Assembly (NCBI GenBank): GCA_052436255.1
Contig: JBQVNP010000221.1
Span: forward strand, 1-5,593
Direction: 5' to 3'
DNA: 5,593 bases
DNA from: Pelomonas sp052436255
GTDB taxonomy: Bacteria; Pseudomonadota; Gammaproteobacteria; Burkholderiales; Burkholderiaceae_C
The translations under genes were made by a program, and so were the position numbers. How positions within the stretch are numbered: the stretch's first letter is position 1; every line of letters begins with the position of its first letter. The notes under the pieces are model-generated. The model was not told the origin of the DNA and did not search any database. It saw only the letters and a list, made by a program, of their open reading frames with translations. This document shows positions 1 through 5,593 of the stretch, one piece after another.

Positions 1-1133
1 AGCCCGAGGGCGGCGTCGCCACGCACAGCGCCACCGTGGCCGCCGAGCTGCGCCGCCAGGGGCTGCCCGCCGCCGAGGCGCAGGCGCTGGGCCGTGCGCG
101 CGTGTTCGGCAATGCCACCGGCGACTACGGCACCGGCATCGCCGAGGCCGCGCAGGCCGACGGGCTGAAGGCCGGCGATGCGCGGCTGGGCCAGCTCTTC
201 CTGCACCGCATGAGCCAGCCCTATGTGAACGGCGAGCCGCTGAAGCTGTCGCGCCCGGCTGTGGCCGCGCAGGCGCTCGGCGCGCACCTCAGGCGCAGCG
301 ACGCGGCGCTGATGTCGCGCAGCTCCCACCTGTACTCGATGCTCAGCTCCGACGACCCCTTCCAGTACCTGGGCGGGCTGTCCGCCGCAGCCCGCGCCGC
401 CGGGCGCCGGCAGGGGCTGGCGCTGCACGTCAGCCAGCTGCAGGACGCGACCGAGACCCACACCGAGAGCGCCACGCGTGGCATTGCACTGGAGATGCAG
501 ACCCGCTATCTGCACCCGGGCTGGCTGAAGGCCCAGCAGGCCGAGGGCTGGGCCGGCACGCTGCAGGTGCTCAAGGCCGTGCAGTACACCTTCGGCTGGC
601 AGGCCATCGCGCCCGAGACCGTGCGCCCCGACCACTGGCAGAGCCTGTTCGACAACCTGGTGCGCGACAAGCAGAACCTCGGCCTGCCGCAATGGCTGCA
701 GCAGAACAAACAGGCCTACGCGCAAGCGCTGGAACGCATGATCCAGGCCCAGCGCCTGGGCTACTGGAAACCCGATGCGGCCACCCGCGAACAGCTCGCC
801 GCCACCTACCGCACGCTGACCCGCGCCGCGCCGCTGCACCAGGAGCTGGCTGGCGTGCGCCAGTGGGCCGCCGACCAGACGCTGGCAGCCGTGCGCGAGC
901 CGGCACGCACGACGCCGCAAGCCGCGCCGCAGGTGACGGCCCCCACCGCCCCCACCGAGCCGCCGCCCACGCGCGGTCTGCTGCTGCAGCGCCAGCAACC
1001 GCCGCAACGGCCCGCCACAGCACTGGCCGACCGGCTGTCGCAAGCGCTGGCCTGGGTGGCCATGGCCCTGCTGATGAGCCTGGGCGCCGCCTGGCAGCAC
1101 CGCCGGCATCGCCCGGCCTTCACCGCCCTATGA
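1..1133 (+). CDS. cobN: Cobaltochelatase subunit CobN, C-terminal part (5' end outside window), membrane-anchored variant
   Basis: This is the large subunit of the ATP-dependent chelatase that inserts cobalt into hydrogenobyrinic acid a,c-diamide, normally with AAA+ partners (CobS/CobT or ChlI/ChlD-like) not seen here. The frame is open from base 3 and gives 376 residues before TGA at 1131-1133. CobN proteins usually exceed 1,100 residues, so roughly the last quarter to third is present; the GTG at 36 is an internal codon, not a start. Family features visible: the RVFGNATGDYGTGI segment (about 99-140), the SDDPFQYLGGL segment (348-380), and the TRYLHPGWLKAQ, VQYTFGWQA and GYWKPD blocks. After the chelatase fold comes a Pro/Ala/Thr-rich linker (about 891-1031), a hydrophobic helix (about 1044-1094) and a basic tail (QHRRHRP). 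Its stop overlaps the receptor start by 4 bases (ATGA). The CobN/Mg-chelatase H family call is firm. The substrate is less so, because CobN-like proteins beside TonB receptors can act on other tetrapyrroles. Confidence 0.93.
   Translation, partial: PEGGVATHSATVAAELRRQGLPAAEAQALGRARVFGNATGDYGTGIAEAAQADGLKAGDARLGQLFLHRMSQPYVNGEPLKLSRPAVAAQALGAHLRRSDAALMSRSSHLYSMLSSDDPFQYLGGLSAAARAAGRRQGLALHVSQLQDATETHTESATRGIALEMQTRYLHPGWLKAQQAEGWAGTLQVLKAVQYTFGWQAIAPETVRPDHWQSLFDNLVRDKQNLGLPQWLQQNKQAYAQALERMIQAQRLGYWKPDAATREQLAATYRTLTRAAPLHQELAGVRQWAADQTLAAVREPARTTPQAAPQVTAPTAPTEPPPTRGLLLQRQQPPQRPATALADRLSQALAWVAMALLMSLGAAWQHRRHRPAFTAL
1044..1094 (+). other. Predicted C-terminal membrane helix of CobN
   Basis: About 17 consecutive hydrophobic or small residues (ALAWVAMALLMSLGAAW) follow the proline-rich linker and precede an Arg/His-rich tail. 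The pattern fits a single-pass C-terminal anchor with the basic end on the cytoplasmic side. Classical soluble CobN, as in Pseudomonas denitrificans, lacks such an extension as far as I recall. Membrane placement is inferred from hydrophobicity alone. Confidence 0.75.
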
Positions 1134-3184
1134 CAAAGCAAGCTCCCATCACCCTGGCCGCCCTGCTGCTGGCCGGCGCCGCACACGCACAGCTGCGACT
1201 CGACACCGTGCAGGTGCAGGGCCGCGCCGCGCTGGGCGCCGCCGATAGCGCCTCCGAGGGCGAGGTGAAGGCCGAGCGCCTGGAGCGCCGCCCGCTGCTG
1301 CGCCCGGCCGAGCTGCTGGAGGCCATGCCCGGCATGCTGGTCACGCAGCACAGCGGCGACGGCAAGGCCAACCAGTTCTTCCTGCGCGGCTTCAACCTGG
1401 ACCACGGCAGCGACTTCGCCACCTCCGTGCTCGGCATGCCGGTCAACATGGCCAGCCATGCCCACGGCCAGGGCTATATGGACCTGAACTTTCTGATCCC
1501 GGAGCTGGTGTCCAGCCTGCAGTACCGCAAGGGCAGCCATGCGGCCGAGGACGGCGACTTCGTCACCACCGGCTCGGCGCGCGTGGACTACAAGCGCCGG
1601 CTGGACGCGCCCTTCGCCGAGGTCTCGCTGGGTGCGCGCGGCCACCGGCGCGGCCTGGTGGCGGCCGATACGGTGTTGGGCGGCGAATGGCGGCTGCTGG
1701 GCGCGCTGGAGGCCAGCCGCTACGACGGCCCCTGGGACCAGCCCGAAGGCCTGCGGCGTGGCAACGGCGTGCTGCGCTTATCAAGCGGCGACGCCGACAA
1801 CGGCCTGGCGATCAGCCTGTTGAGCTACAGCGCGCGTTGGCAGGCTAGCGAGCATGTGCCGGAGCGCGCCATCCGGAACGGCGAGATCGGCCGCTACGGC
1901 ACGCTGCTGGCCAATGATGGCGGCGTCACCCACCGCCACAGCCTCTCGGCCGAATGGGCGCGCAGCGACGCCGCGCAGGAGTGGCGCGCCAGTGCCTACC
2001 TGATCGACTACGCGCTGAACTTGTTCTCCGGCCCCTCGGGCTTCATCAACGGCGCGGACGGCGACCAGCACGAGCAGGCCGACCACCGCCGGCTCTGGGG
2101 CGGCCAGTTCAAGCACACGCTGCTGGCCCCGTTGCCCGACCTGGAGCTGGGCTGGGGCCTGCAGTGGCGCCACGACCGCATCAGCCAACTCGGCCTGTAC
2201 GACACGGTGGACCGCCGTCGCGCGCACACCGTGCGCGAGGACCGCGTGGAGCAGGACTTGCTGGGCCTGTTCGGCGAGGCGAGGTATCGCATCACCCCCT
2301 GGCTGCGCGCCCATGCCGGCCTGCGCCGGGACCGCCTGCGCACGCGCAACCAGGCGCTGGCCGGCGAGTTCAACGGCGGCAACGGTGGGCGCGCCAGCCA
2401 GACGCTGTGGAGCCCCAAGCTCGGCCTGATCGCGCGAGCCACCGCCAACGTCGAGCTGTATGCGCACTGGAGCCGGGGCTTTCGCTCCAACGACGTGCGC
2501 GGCGCCACCAGCGCCATCAACCCCAACGACGGCGCGGCGCAGGCCCTGCTGCCGCTGCTGGCGCGCACGCAGAGCCAGGAGGTCGGCATGCGCGTGCAGC
2601 CAGCACGTGGCTGGAATAGCAGCATCGTGCTGTGGCAGGCCAGGCTGGCATCGGAGCTGGTCTTCGTCGGCGACGCGGGCGTGACCGAGGCGCGCGGCGC
2701 ATCGCGCCGCCGCGGCCTGGAATGGTCCAACGACGTCGCCCCCTGGCCCTGGTTGCTGGTGGACGCGGACATGGCCTGGTCGCGCGCGCGCTTCGTGGCT
2801 GAAGAGAACGGCGGCAAGCGCGTGCCCAACGCGGTGCCCTTCAATGCCTCGCTGGCCGCCACGCTGACACCGGCCGGCCCGTGGTTCGGCGGGCTCAAGC
2901 TGCGCTACATCGGCGCCTATGCGCTGGAGGAGAGCGGCCTTGAGAGGTCGCGCAGCAACTGGACGGCCAACCTCAAGCTGGGCTGGCGCTTGGGCTCGCG
3001 CAACGAGCTGAGCCTGGACGTGCTGAACCTGTTCGACCGCCGCGCCAACGACATCGAGTACTGGGGCGAAGCCTGCACGCGGGCCGAAGGCGCGGGCTGC
3101 GGCGGTGGCGAGGGCATTGCGGGCCGGCTGGTGCACCCGATGGAGCCGCGCGCGCTGCGCCTGAGCTGGCGGGCCGCCTTTTGA
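1130..3184 (+). CDS. TonB-dependent outer-membrane receptor, probable cobalt or corrinoid uptake
   Basis: This 684-residue outer-membrane gated channel is energised by TonB. The ATG at 1130 overlaps the cobN stop and begins a good signal peptide (residues 1-20, cleavage after AHA). Upstream in-frame codons to 692 are only the third-frame shadow of cobN. A TonB-box-like segment (LDTVQVQG, 24-31) resembles the DTLVV box of BtuB. The plug follows (about residues 45-150), with LRPAELLEAMPGM, FFLRGFNLDHGSDFA, and the unusual VNMASHAHGQGY (105-116), then LNFLIPELVSSLQYRKG. The rest is a beta-barrel ending in LSWRAAF, whose terminal Phe is the usual BAM signal. Two cysteines (649, 657) near the C-terminus may form a loop disulfide. 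The plug signature marks a TonB-receptor clade with no substrate known to me, distinct from classical BtuB. Its place between cobN and bluB argues for cobalt or corrinoid import. The receptor class is secure; the substrate is inferred. Confidence 0.93.
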   Translation: MTKQAPITLAALLLAGAAHAQLRLDTVQVQGRAALGAADSASEGEVKAERLERRPLLRPAELLEAMPGMLVTQHSGDGKANQFFLRGFNLDHGSDFATSVLGMPVNMASHAHGQGYMDLNFLIPELVSSLQYRKGSHAAEDGDFVTTGSARVDYKRRLDAPFAEVSLGARGHRRGLVAADTVLGGEWRLLGALEASRYDGPWDQPEGLRRGNGVLRLSSGDADNGLAISLLSYSARWQASEHVPERAIRNGEIGRYGTLLANDGGVTHRHSLSAEWARSDAAQEWRASAYLIDYALNLFSGPSGFINGADGDQHEQADHRRLWGGQFKHTLLAPLPDLELGWGLQWRHDRISQLGLYDTVDRRRAHTVREDRVEQDLLGLFGEARYRITPWLRAHAGLRRDRLRTRNQALAGEFNGGNGGRASQTLWSPKLGLIARATANVELYAHWSRGFRSNDVRGATSAINPNDGAAQALLPLLARTQSQEVGMRVQPARGWNSSIVLWQARLASELVFVGDAGVTEARGASRRRGLEWSNDVAPWPWLLVDADMAWSRARFVAEENGGKRVPNAVPFNASLAATLTPAGPWFGGLKLRYIGAYALEESGLERSRSNWTANLKLGWRLGSRNELSLDVLNLFDRRANDIEYWGEACTRAEGAGCGGGEGIAGRLVHPMEPRALRLSWRAAF

Positions 3185-3843
3185 TGAACACCGACGCCCA
3201 GCACCCCTTCGACGCCGCCGAGCGCGCGGCCGTCTACCGCGCCATCGCGCTGCGCCGCGACACGCGCCACTTCAAGCCGGGCCAGGTCTTGCCCGAAGAA
3301 CAGCTGCTGCGCCTGCTGCAGGCCTTGCACCAGGCGCCATCCGTGGGCTTGATGCAGCCCTGGCGCGTCATCCGCATCAGCGACGCCGCGCTGCGCGAGC
3401 GCATGGCCGCGCTGGTGGAGGCCGAGCGCCAGGCCACCGCCCTGGCGCTGGGCGAGCGCGGCGCCGAGTTCCTACGCCTGAAGGTCGAGGGCCTGCGCGA
3501 CTGCGCCGAGCTGCTGGCCCTGGTGCTGCCGCCGGACGACGGCACCGTCTTCGGCCGCCGCACGCTGCCGCGCGAGATGGCGCTGTGCTCGGCCGGCTGC
3601 GCGGTGCAGAACCTGTGGCTGGCCGCGCGCGCCGAGAATCTGGGCCTGGGCTGGGTCTCGATGGTCGAGCCGGCACCGCTGGCCGACCTGCTGCGCCTGC
3701 CTGCGGGCGCGCAACCGCTGGGCCTGCTGTGCCTGGGGCCGGTCGAGCGCTTCTATGAGGCGCCGATGCTGGAGCAGCAGGGCTGGCGCCAGGGCCGACC
3801 GCTGGCCGAGCTGCTGATGGACAACCACTGGAACGAAGGCTGA
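3184..3843 (+). CDS. bluB: 5,6-dimethylbenzimidazole synthase BluB
   Basis: BluB is a cytoplasmic flavin enzyme of the nitroreductase fold that fragments reduced FMN with O2 to make 5,6-dimethylbenzimidazole, the lower ligand of cobalamin. The 219-residue product matches family size. Signature blocks: RRDTRHF (24-30), APSVGLMQPWR, FGRRTLP, CAVQNLWLAARAE, LGLGWVSM, and the C-terminal LGPVERFYEAPMLEQQGW. Asp26 and Ser159 sit at the positions of the Asp and Ser reported as essential in Sinorhizobium meliloti BluB, so the enzyme looks active. The ATG at 3184 shares its A with the receptor stop (TGATG), which indicates translational coupling; a TTG at 3181 is in frame but less likely. MALCSAGC replaces the more usual tyrosine-containing version of this stretch (Cys135), a mild deviation recalled from memory. 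Its presence implies the cell makes its own lower ligand aerobically. Confidence 0.96.
   Translation: MNTDAQHPFDAAERAAVYRAIALRRDTRHFKPGQVLPEEQLLRLLQALHQAPSVGLMQPWRVIRISDAALRERMAALVEAERQATALALGERGAEFLRLKVEGLRDCAELLALVLPPDDGTVFGRRTLPREMALCSAGCAVQNLWLAARAENLGLGWVSMVEPAPLADLLRLPAGAQPLGLLCLGPVERFYEAPMLEQQGWRQGRPLAELLMDNHWNEG
3835..3839 (+). promoter_or_regulatory. Probable ribosome binding site for cobO
   Basis: GAAGG lies 11 bases before the ATG at 3851, inside the last codons of bluB. It supports this start and is the clearest Shine-Dalgarno-like match at any junction here; the other downstream genes appear to depend more on stop/start overlap. Confidence 0.45.
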
Positions 3844-3850
3844 AGCCACC

Positions 3851-4420
3851 ATGGAGATCGAACAACCCCCCGTCGACCGCCAACGCGTCGTCCCCAGCGG
3901 CGAGCGACGTGGCCTGGTGCTGGTGCACACCGGCGACGGCAAGGGCAAGAGCACGGCCGCCTTCGGCCTGGCGCTGCGCGCGCATGGGCGCGGCAAGGCG
4001 GTGCGCATCTACCAGTTCATGAAGGTGCCGAGCGCGCGCTTCGGCGAGCACCGCGTCTTCGAACAGCTCGGCGTGCCCATCGAAGGCCTGGGCGACGGCT
4101 TCTCGTGGAAGAGCAAGGACCTGGAGCACTCGGCCGAGCTGGCCCGTGAAGGCTGGGCACGCGCCGAGTCGGTCATCCGCGCGGGCGACCATTTCCTGGT
4201 CGTGCTGGACGAGATCATGTATCCGCTGCGCTATGGCTGGCTGGGGCTGGACAGCGTGCTGGCCTGCCTGCGTGAGCGGCCGCCCCATGTGCACGTCGTG
4301 CTGACCGGGCGGGGTGCACCGGCCGAGCTGATCGAGCTGGCTGACACCGTGACGGAGATGACCATGGTCAAGCACCACTACAAGGCCGGCGTGCCGGCGC
4401 AACGGGGCATTGAAGATTGA
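3851..4420 (+). CDS. cobO: Cob(I)yrinic acid a,c-diamide adenosyltransferase (CobA/CobO/BtuR family)
   Basis: This enzyme transfers the 5'-deoxyadenosyl group of ATP to cob(I)alamin-type corrinoids, both in de novo synthesis and in salvage of imported corrinoids. The 189-residue protein is full length for the family. It has the P-loop GDGKGKST (28-35) followed by AAFGLALRAHG, the IYQFMK strand, GDGFSWKSKDLEHS (81-94) in the corrinoid/ATP region, the Walker-B-like VLDEIMYPLRYGW with Asp120-Glu121, the VVLTGRGAP block, and the C-terminal HYKAGVPAQRGIED typical of BtuR/CobO. The ATG at 3851 is 7 bases after the bluB stop. The stop TGA (4418-4420) overlaps the TTG start of the next gene. Nothing essential appears to be missing. 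Position between bluB and cbiB fits assembly of adenosylated intermediates. Confidence 0.96.
   Translation: MEIEQPPVDRQRVVPSGERRGLVLVHTGDGKGKSTAAFGLALRAHGRGKAVRIYQFMKVPSARFGEHRVFEQLGVPIEGLGDGFSWKSKDLEHSAELAREGWARAESVIRAGDHFLVVLDEIMYPLRYGWLGLDSVLACLRERPPHVHVVLTGRGAPAELIELADTVTEMTMVKHHYKAGVPAQRGIED
4417..4420 (+). promoter_or_regulatory. TTG start overlapping the cobO stop
   Basis: TTGA holds both the initiator TTG (4417-4419) and the cobO stop TGA (4418-4420). A weak purine run GGGG (4404-4407) lies 9 bases upstream. The rare start plus overlap suggests that translation depends on ribosomes terminating on cobO, giving low, coupled expression. This is an inference from the arrangement. Confidence 0.6.
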
Positions 4421-4755
4421 GCACCCTCGTCATCTGCACGACCTGCGCTGACGGCCAGGGCCAACTGCTGCTGGAGGCGGCCGAGAACGAGGCCCTCGCG
4501 CGGGACTTGCCTTTGACCATCCGCGGCCAGGCCTGCATGGCCGCCTGCAAGCAGAGCTGCACGGCGGCGCTGCAGGGTGCGGGCAAGCACAGCTACCTGT
4601 TCGGGCTGCTGGCTGCAGATGAAACCAGCGTCAACGCGCTGCTGGACGTGGCCGCGCAGCACGCCGAGCCCGGCGACGGCCTGCTGGCCTGGAGCCGCCG
4701 CCCCAGTTGCCTGAAGACGGGCCTGCTGGCCAGGTTGCCGCCCTTGTCATGGTGA
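4417..4755 (+). CDS. DUF1636 family cysteine-rich, probably metal-binding protein
   Basis: A small 112-residue protein recognised as DUF1636, a family with a thioredoxin-like ferredoxin appearance that is often encoded in cobalamin gene clusters; no biochemical function is established to my knowledge. Six cysteines: CTTC (7 and 10), a C-x3-C-x3-C cluster in GQACMAACKQSC (40, 44, 48) and Cys98. Further family features are the GAGKHSYLFG segment and the C-terminal PGDGLLAWSRRP...LLARLPP. The four cysteines 7, 10, 40 and 44 or 48 could hold an Fe-S cluster or a metal such as cobalt. The start must be TTG at 4417: the first ATG is codon 41, beyond the CxxC pair, and TTGA overlaps the cobO stop in ATGA style. 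No membrane segment or signal peptide is seen, so it is cytoplasmic. A cobalt donor or redox partner for the chelatase or adenosyltransferase is conceivable but unproven. Confidence 0.87.
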   Translation: MSTLVICTTCADGQGQLLLEAAENEALARDLPLTIRGQACMAACKQSCTAALQGAGKHSYLFGLLAADETSVNALLDVAAQHAEPGDGLLAWSRRPSCLKTGLLARLPPLSW

Positions 4756-5593
4756 GCCTGCTGCTGGCACTGGCCATCGCCGTCGCCCTGCTGGTGGACC
4801 GCCTGGGCGAGCCACCCAGCTGGATGCACCCCGTCGTCGGCATGGGGCGCTATCTCGGCCTGTTCAAGCTGACGAAGCTGCCGGCCGCGCCGGGCTTCAT
4901 CGCCGGTGCGCTGGCCTGGCTGATTGGCACGGCGCTGGTGGGCTTCATCGCGTTGTGGCTGGAGGGCTGGGTGCTGCTCGCGCTGCAGCCCTGGCACTCG
5001 CCGCTGGGCCTGGCGGGCGCCGCGCTGCTGCTGGGCCTGCTGCTCAAGCCCCTGCTGGCCTGGCGCATGCTGGCTGACGAAGCCATGGCCGTCGAGACGG
5101 CACTGGCCGAATCGCTGGACGCCGGCCGCGCGCGGCTGTCACGCCTGGTCAGCCGCGACACCTCGGCGCTGACTGAGACCGAGGTGCGCGAGGCCGCCAT
5201 CGAGACCCTGGCCGAGAACCTGAACGACTCCGTCATCGCGCCGCTGTTCTGGTTCGCCATCCTCGGCCTGCCGGGGGCGGCGATCTACCGATTCGCCAAC
5301 ACGGCCGACGCGATGTGGGGCTACCGGGACGAGCGCGAGTGGTGCGGCAAGTGGGCGGCGCGGGCGGACGACGTGCTGTCGTGGCTGCCGGCCCGCCTGA
5401 CTGCGCTGCTCATTGCGCTGCCATCGCTGCAGCTGCTGCGCGAAGCCCGCCGCACGCCGTCGCCCAACAGCGGCTGGCCGATGGCGGCGATGGCGCTGCG
5501 GCTGGACCGGCGGCTGGGCAAGCCCGGCGTCTACACCCTGCATGCGGCTGGCCAGCGCGCCGCGCCGGGCGATCTGCAGGCGGCGCACGGCGT
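4749..5593 (+). CDS. cbiB: Adenosylcobinamide-phosphate synthase CbiB/CobD (3' end outside window)
   Basis: An inner-membrane enzyme that attaches aminopropanol or its phosphate to adenosylcobyric acid. The frame is open from ATG 4749 to the window edge: 281 codons plus two bases. The family has about 310-320 residues, so only a short C-terminal part is missing. Visible family features: an N-terminal helix (about 2-16), then DRLGEPPSWMHPVVGMGR (17-34), hydrophobic segments at about 50-70, 85-104, 161-180 and 215-232, the RDTS motif (136-139), ETLAENLNDSVIAPLFW (152-168, with Glu156-Asn157 and Asp160), NTADAMWGYRDER (184-196), WAARADDVLSWLPARLTALL and SPNSGWPMAAMA. The ATG lies inside the last codons of the DUF1636 gene (7-base overlap with its end); an adjacent GTG at 4752 is an alternative start. 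It is called cobD in the P. denitrificans naming, which must not be confused with the Salmonella decarboxylase CobD. Confidence 0.95.
   Translation, partial: MVSLLLALAIAVALLVDRLGEPPSWMHPVVGMGRYLGLFKLTKLPAAPGFIAGALAWLIGTALVGFIALWLEGWVLLALQPWHSPLGLAGAALLLGLLLKPLLAWRMLADEAMAVETALAESLDAGRARLSRLVSRDTSALTETEVREAAIETLAENLNDSVIAPLFWFAILGLPGAAIYRFANTADAMWGYRDEREWCGKWAARADDVLSWLPARLTALLIALPSLQLLREARRTPSPNSGWPMAAMALRLDRRLGKPGVYTLHAAGQRAAPGDLQAAHG

Noticed and set aside
942..980. C-rich run with repeated CCCCCACCG as a possible regulatory repeat
   Set aside because: It encodes the Pro/Thr linker of CobN in frame; the repetition is explained by codon use for proline and threonine.
692..1129. Extension of the receptor reading frame upstream, giving an 830-residue protein
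   Set aside because: The first 146 residues are Arg/Ala/His/Pro-rich out-of-frame reading of cobN with no domain character, while the ATG at 1130 starts a clean signal peptide at the expected ATGA junction.
1..1130. Cobalamin riboswitch controlling the receptor
   Set aside because: The receptor has no leader; its start lies inside the end of cobN. Any riboswitch would be upstream of cobN, outside the window.
806..1645. 279-codon open frame on the minus strand across the cobN-receptor junction
   Set aside because: It is antisense to two well-supported genes, with biased composition and no motif.
1781..3136. 451-codon open frame on the minus strand
   Set aside because: It lies wholly opposite the receptor, has low-complexity Ala/Gln/Arg/Val composition and no recognisable domain. 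Long antisense frames are expected in DNA this GC-rich.
3844..3850. Possible terminator or promoter between bluB and cobO
   Set aside because: The gap is only 7 bases, with no hairpin, T-run or room for promoter boxes.
3377..4402. 341-codon open frame on the minus strand
   Set aside because: It runs opposite both bluB and cobO, and its end is an Arg/Ala/Pro-rich run typical of shadow translation; both sense genes are unmistakable.
5139..5588. 149-codon open frame on the minus strand
   Set aside because: It is opposite cbiB, whose RDTS, ENLND and NTADAM motifs prove the plus-strand frame.

Overview
The window is one compact, GC-rich (about 70% by eye) cobalamin operon, read entirely on the + strand. 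Base composition, protein style and the gene set (CobN, TonB-dependent receptor, BluB, CobO, DUF1636, CbiB) suggest a betaproteobacterium of the Burkholderiales. That assignment is an inference, because no taxonomic marker is present.

Layout: (1) 1-1133, the C-terminal part of a CobN-type cobaltochelatase, cut by the left edge and ending in a proline-rich linker, one predicted membrane helix and a basic tail; (2) 1130-3184, a complete TonB-dependent outer-membrane receptor with signal peptide, TonB-box-like segment and a His/Met-rich plug motif; (3) 3184-3843, BluB, the 5,6-dimethylbenzimidazole synthase; (4) 3851-4420, CobO/BtuR, the corrinoid adenosyltransferase; (5) 4417-4755, a small six-cysteine DUF1636 protein with a TTG start; (6) 4749-5593, CbiB/CobD, the adenosylcobinamide-phosphate synthase, open to the right edge. 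No intergenic gap exceeds 7 bases. Four of the five junctions overlap and the fifth has a 7-base spacer, so the genes are very probably co-transcribed and translationally coupled. No promoter, cobalamin riboswitch, terminator, RNA gene, mobile element or CRISPR lies in the window; the control region should be upstream of cobN.

Together the genes cover cobalt insertion (CobN), adenosylation of the corrin (CobO), attachment of the aminopropanol arm (CbiB) and synthesis of the lower ligand (BluB), plus an outer-membrane import step whose substrate (cobalt chelate or corrinoid) cannot be read from sequence. BluB needs oxygen and the CobN route is the late-cobalt-insertion one, so an aerobic lifestyle fits. 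The least understood parts are the membrane-tethered CobN next to its own receptor, the receptor's metal-ligand-rich plug, and the cysteine-rich DUF1636 protein.
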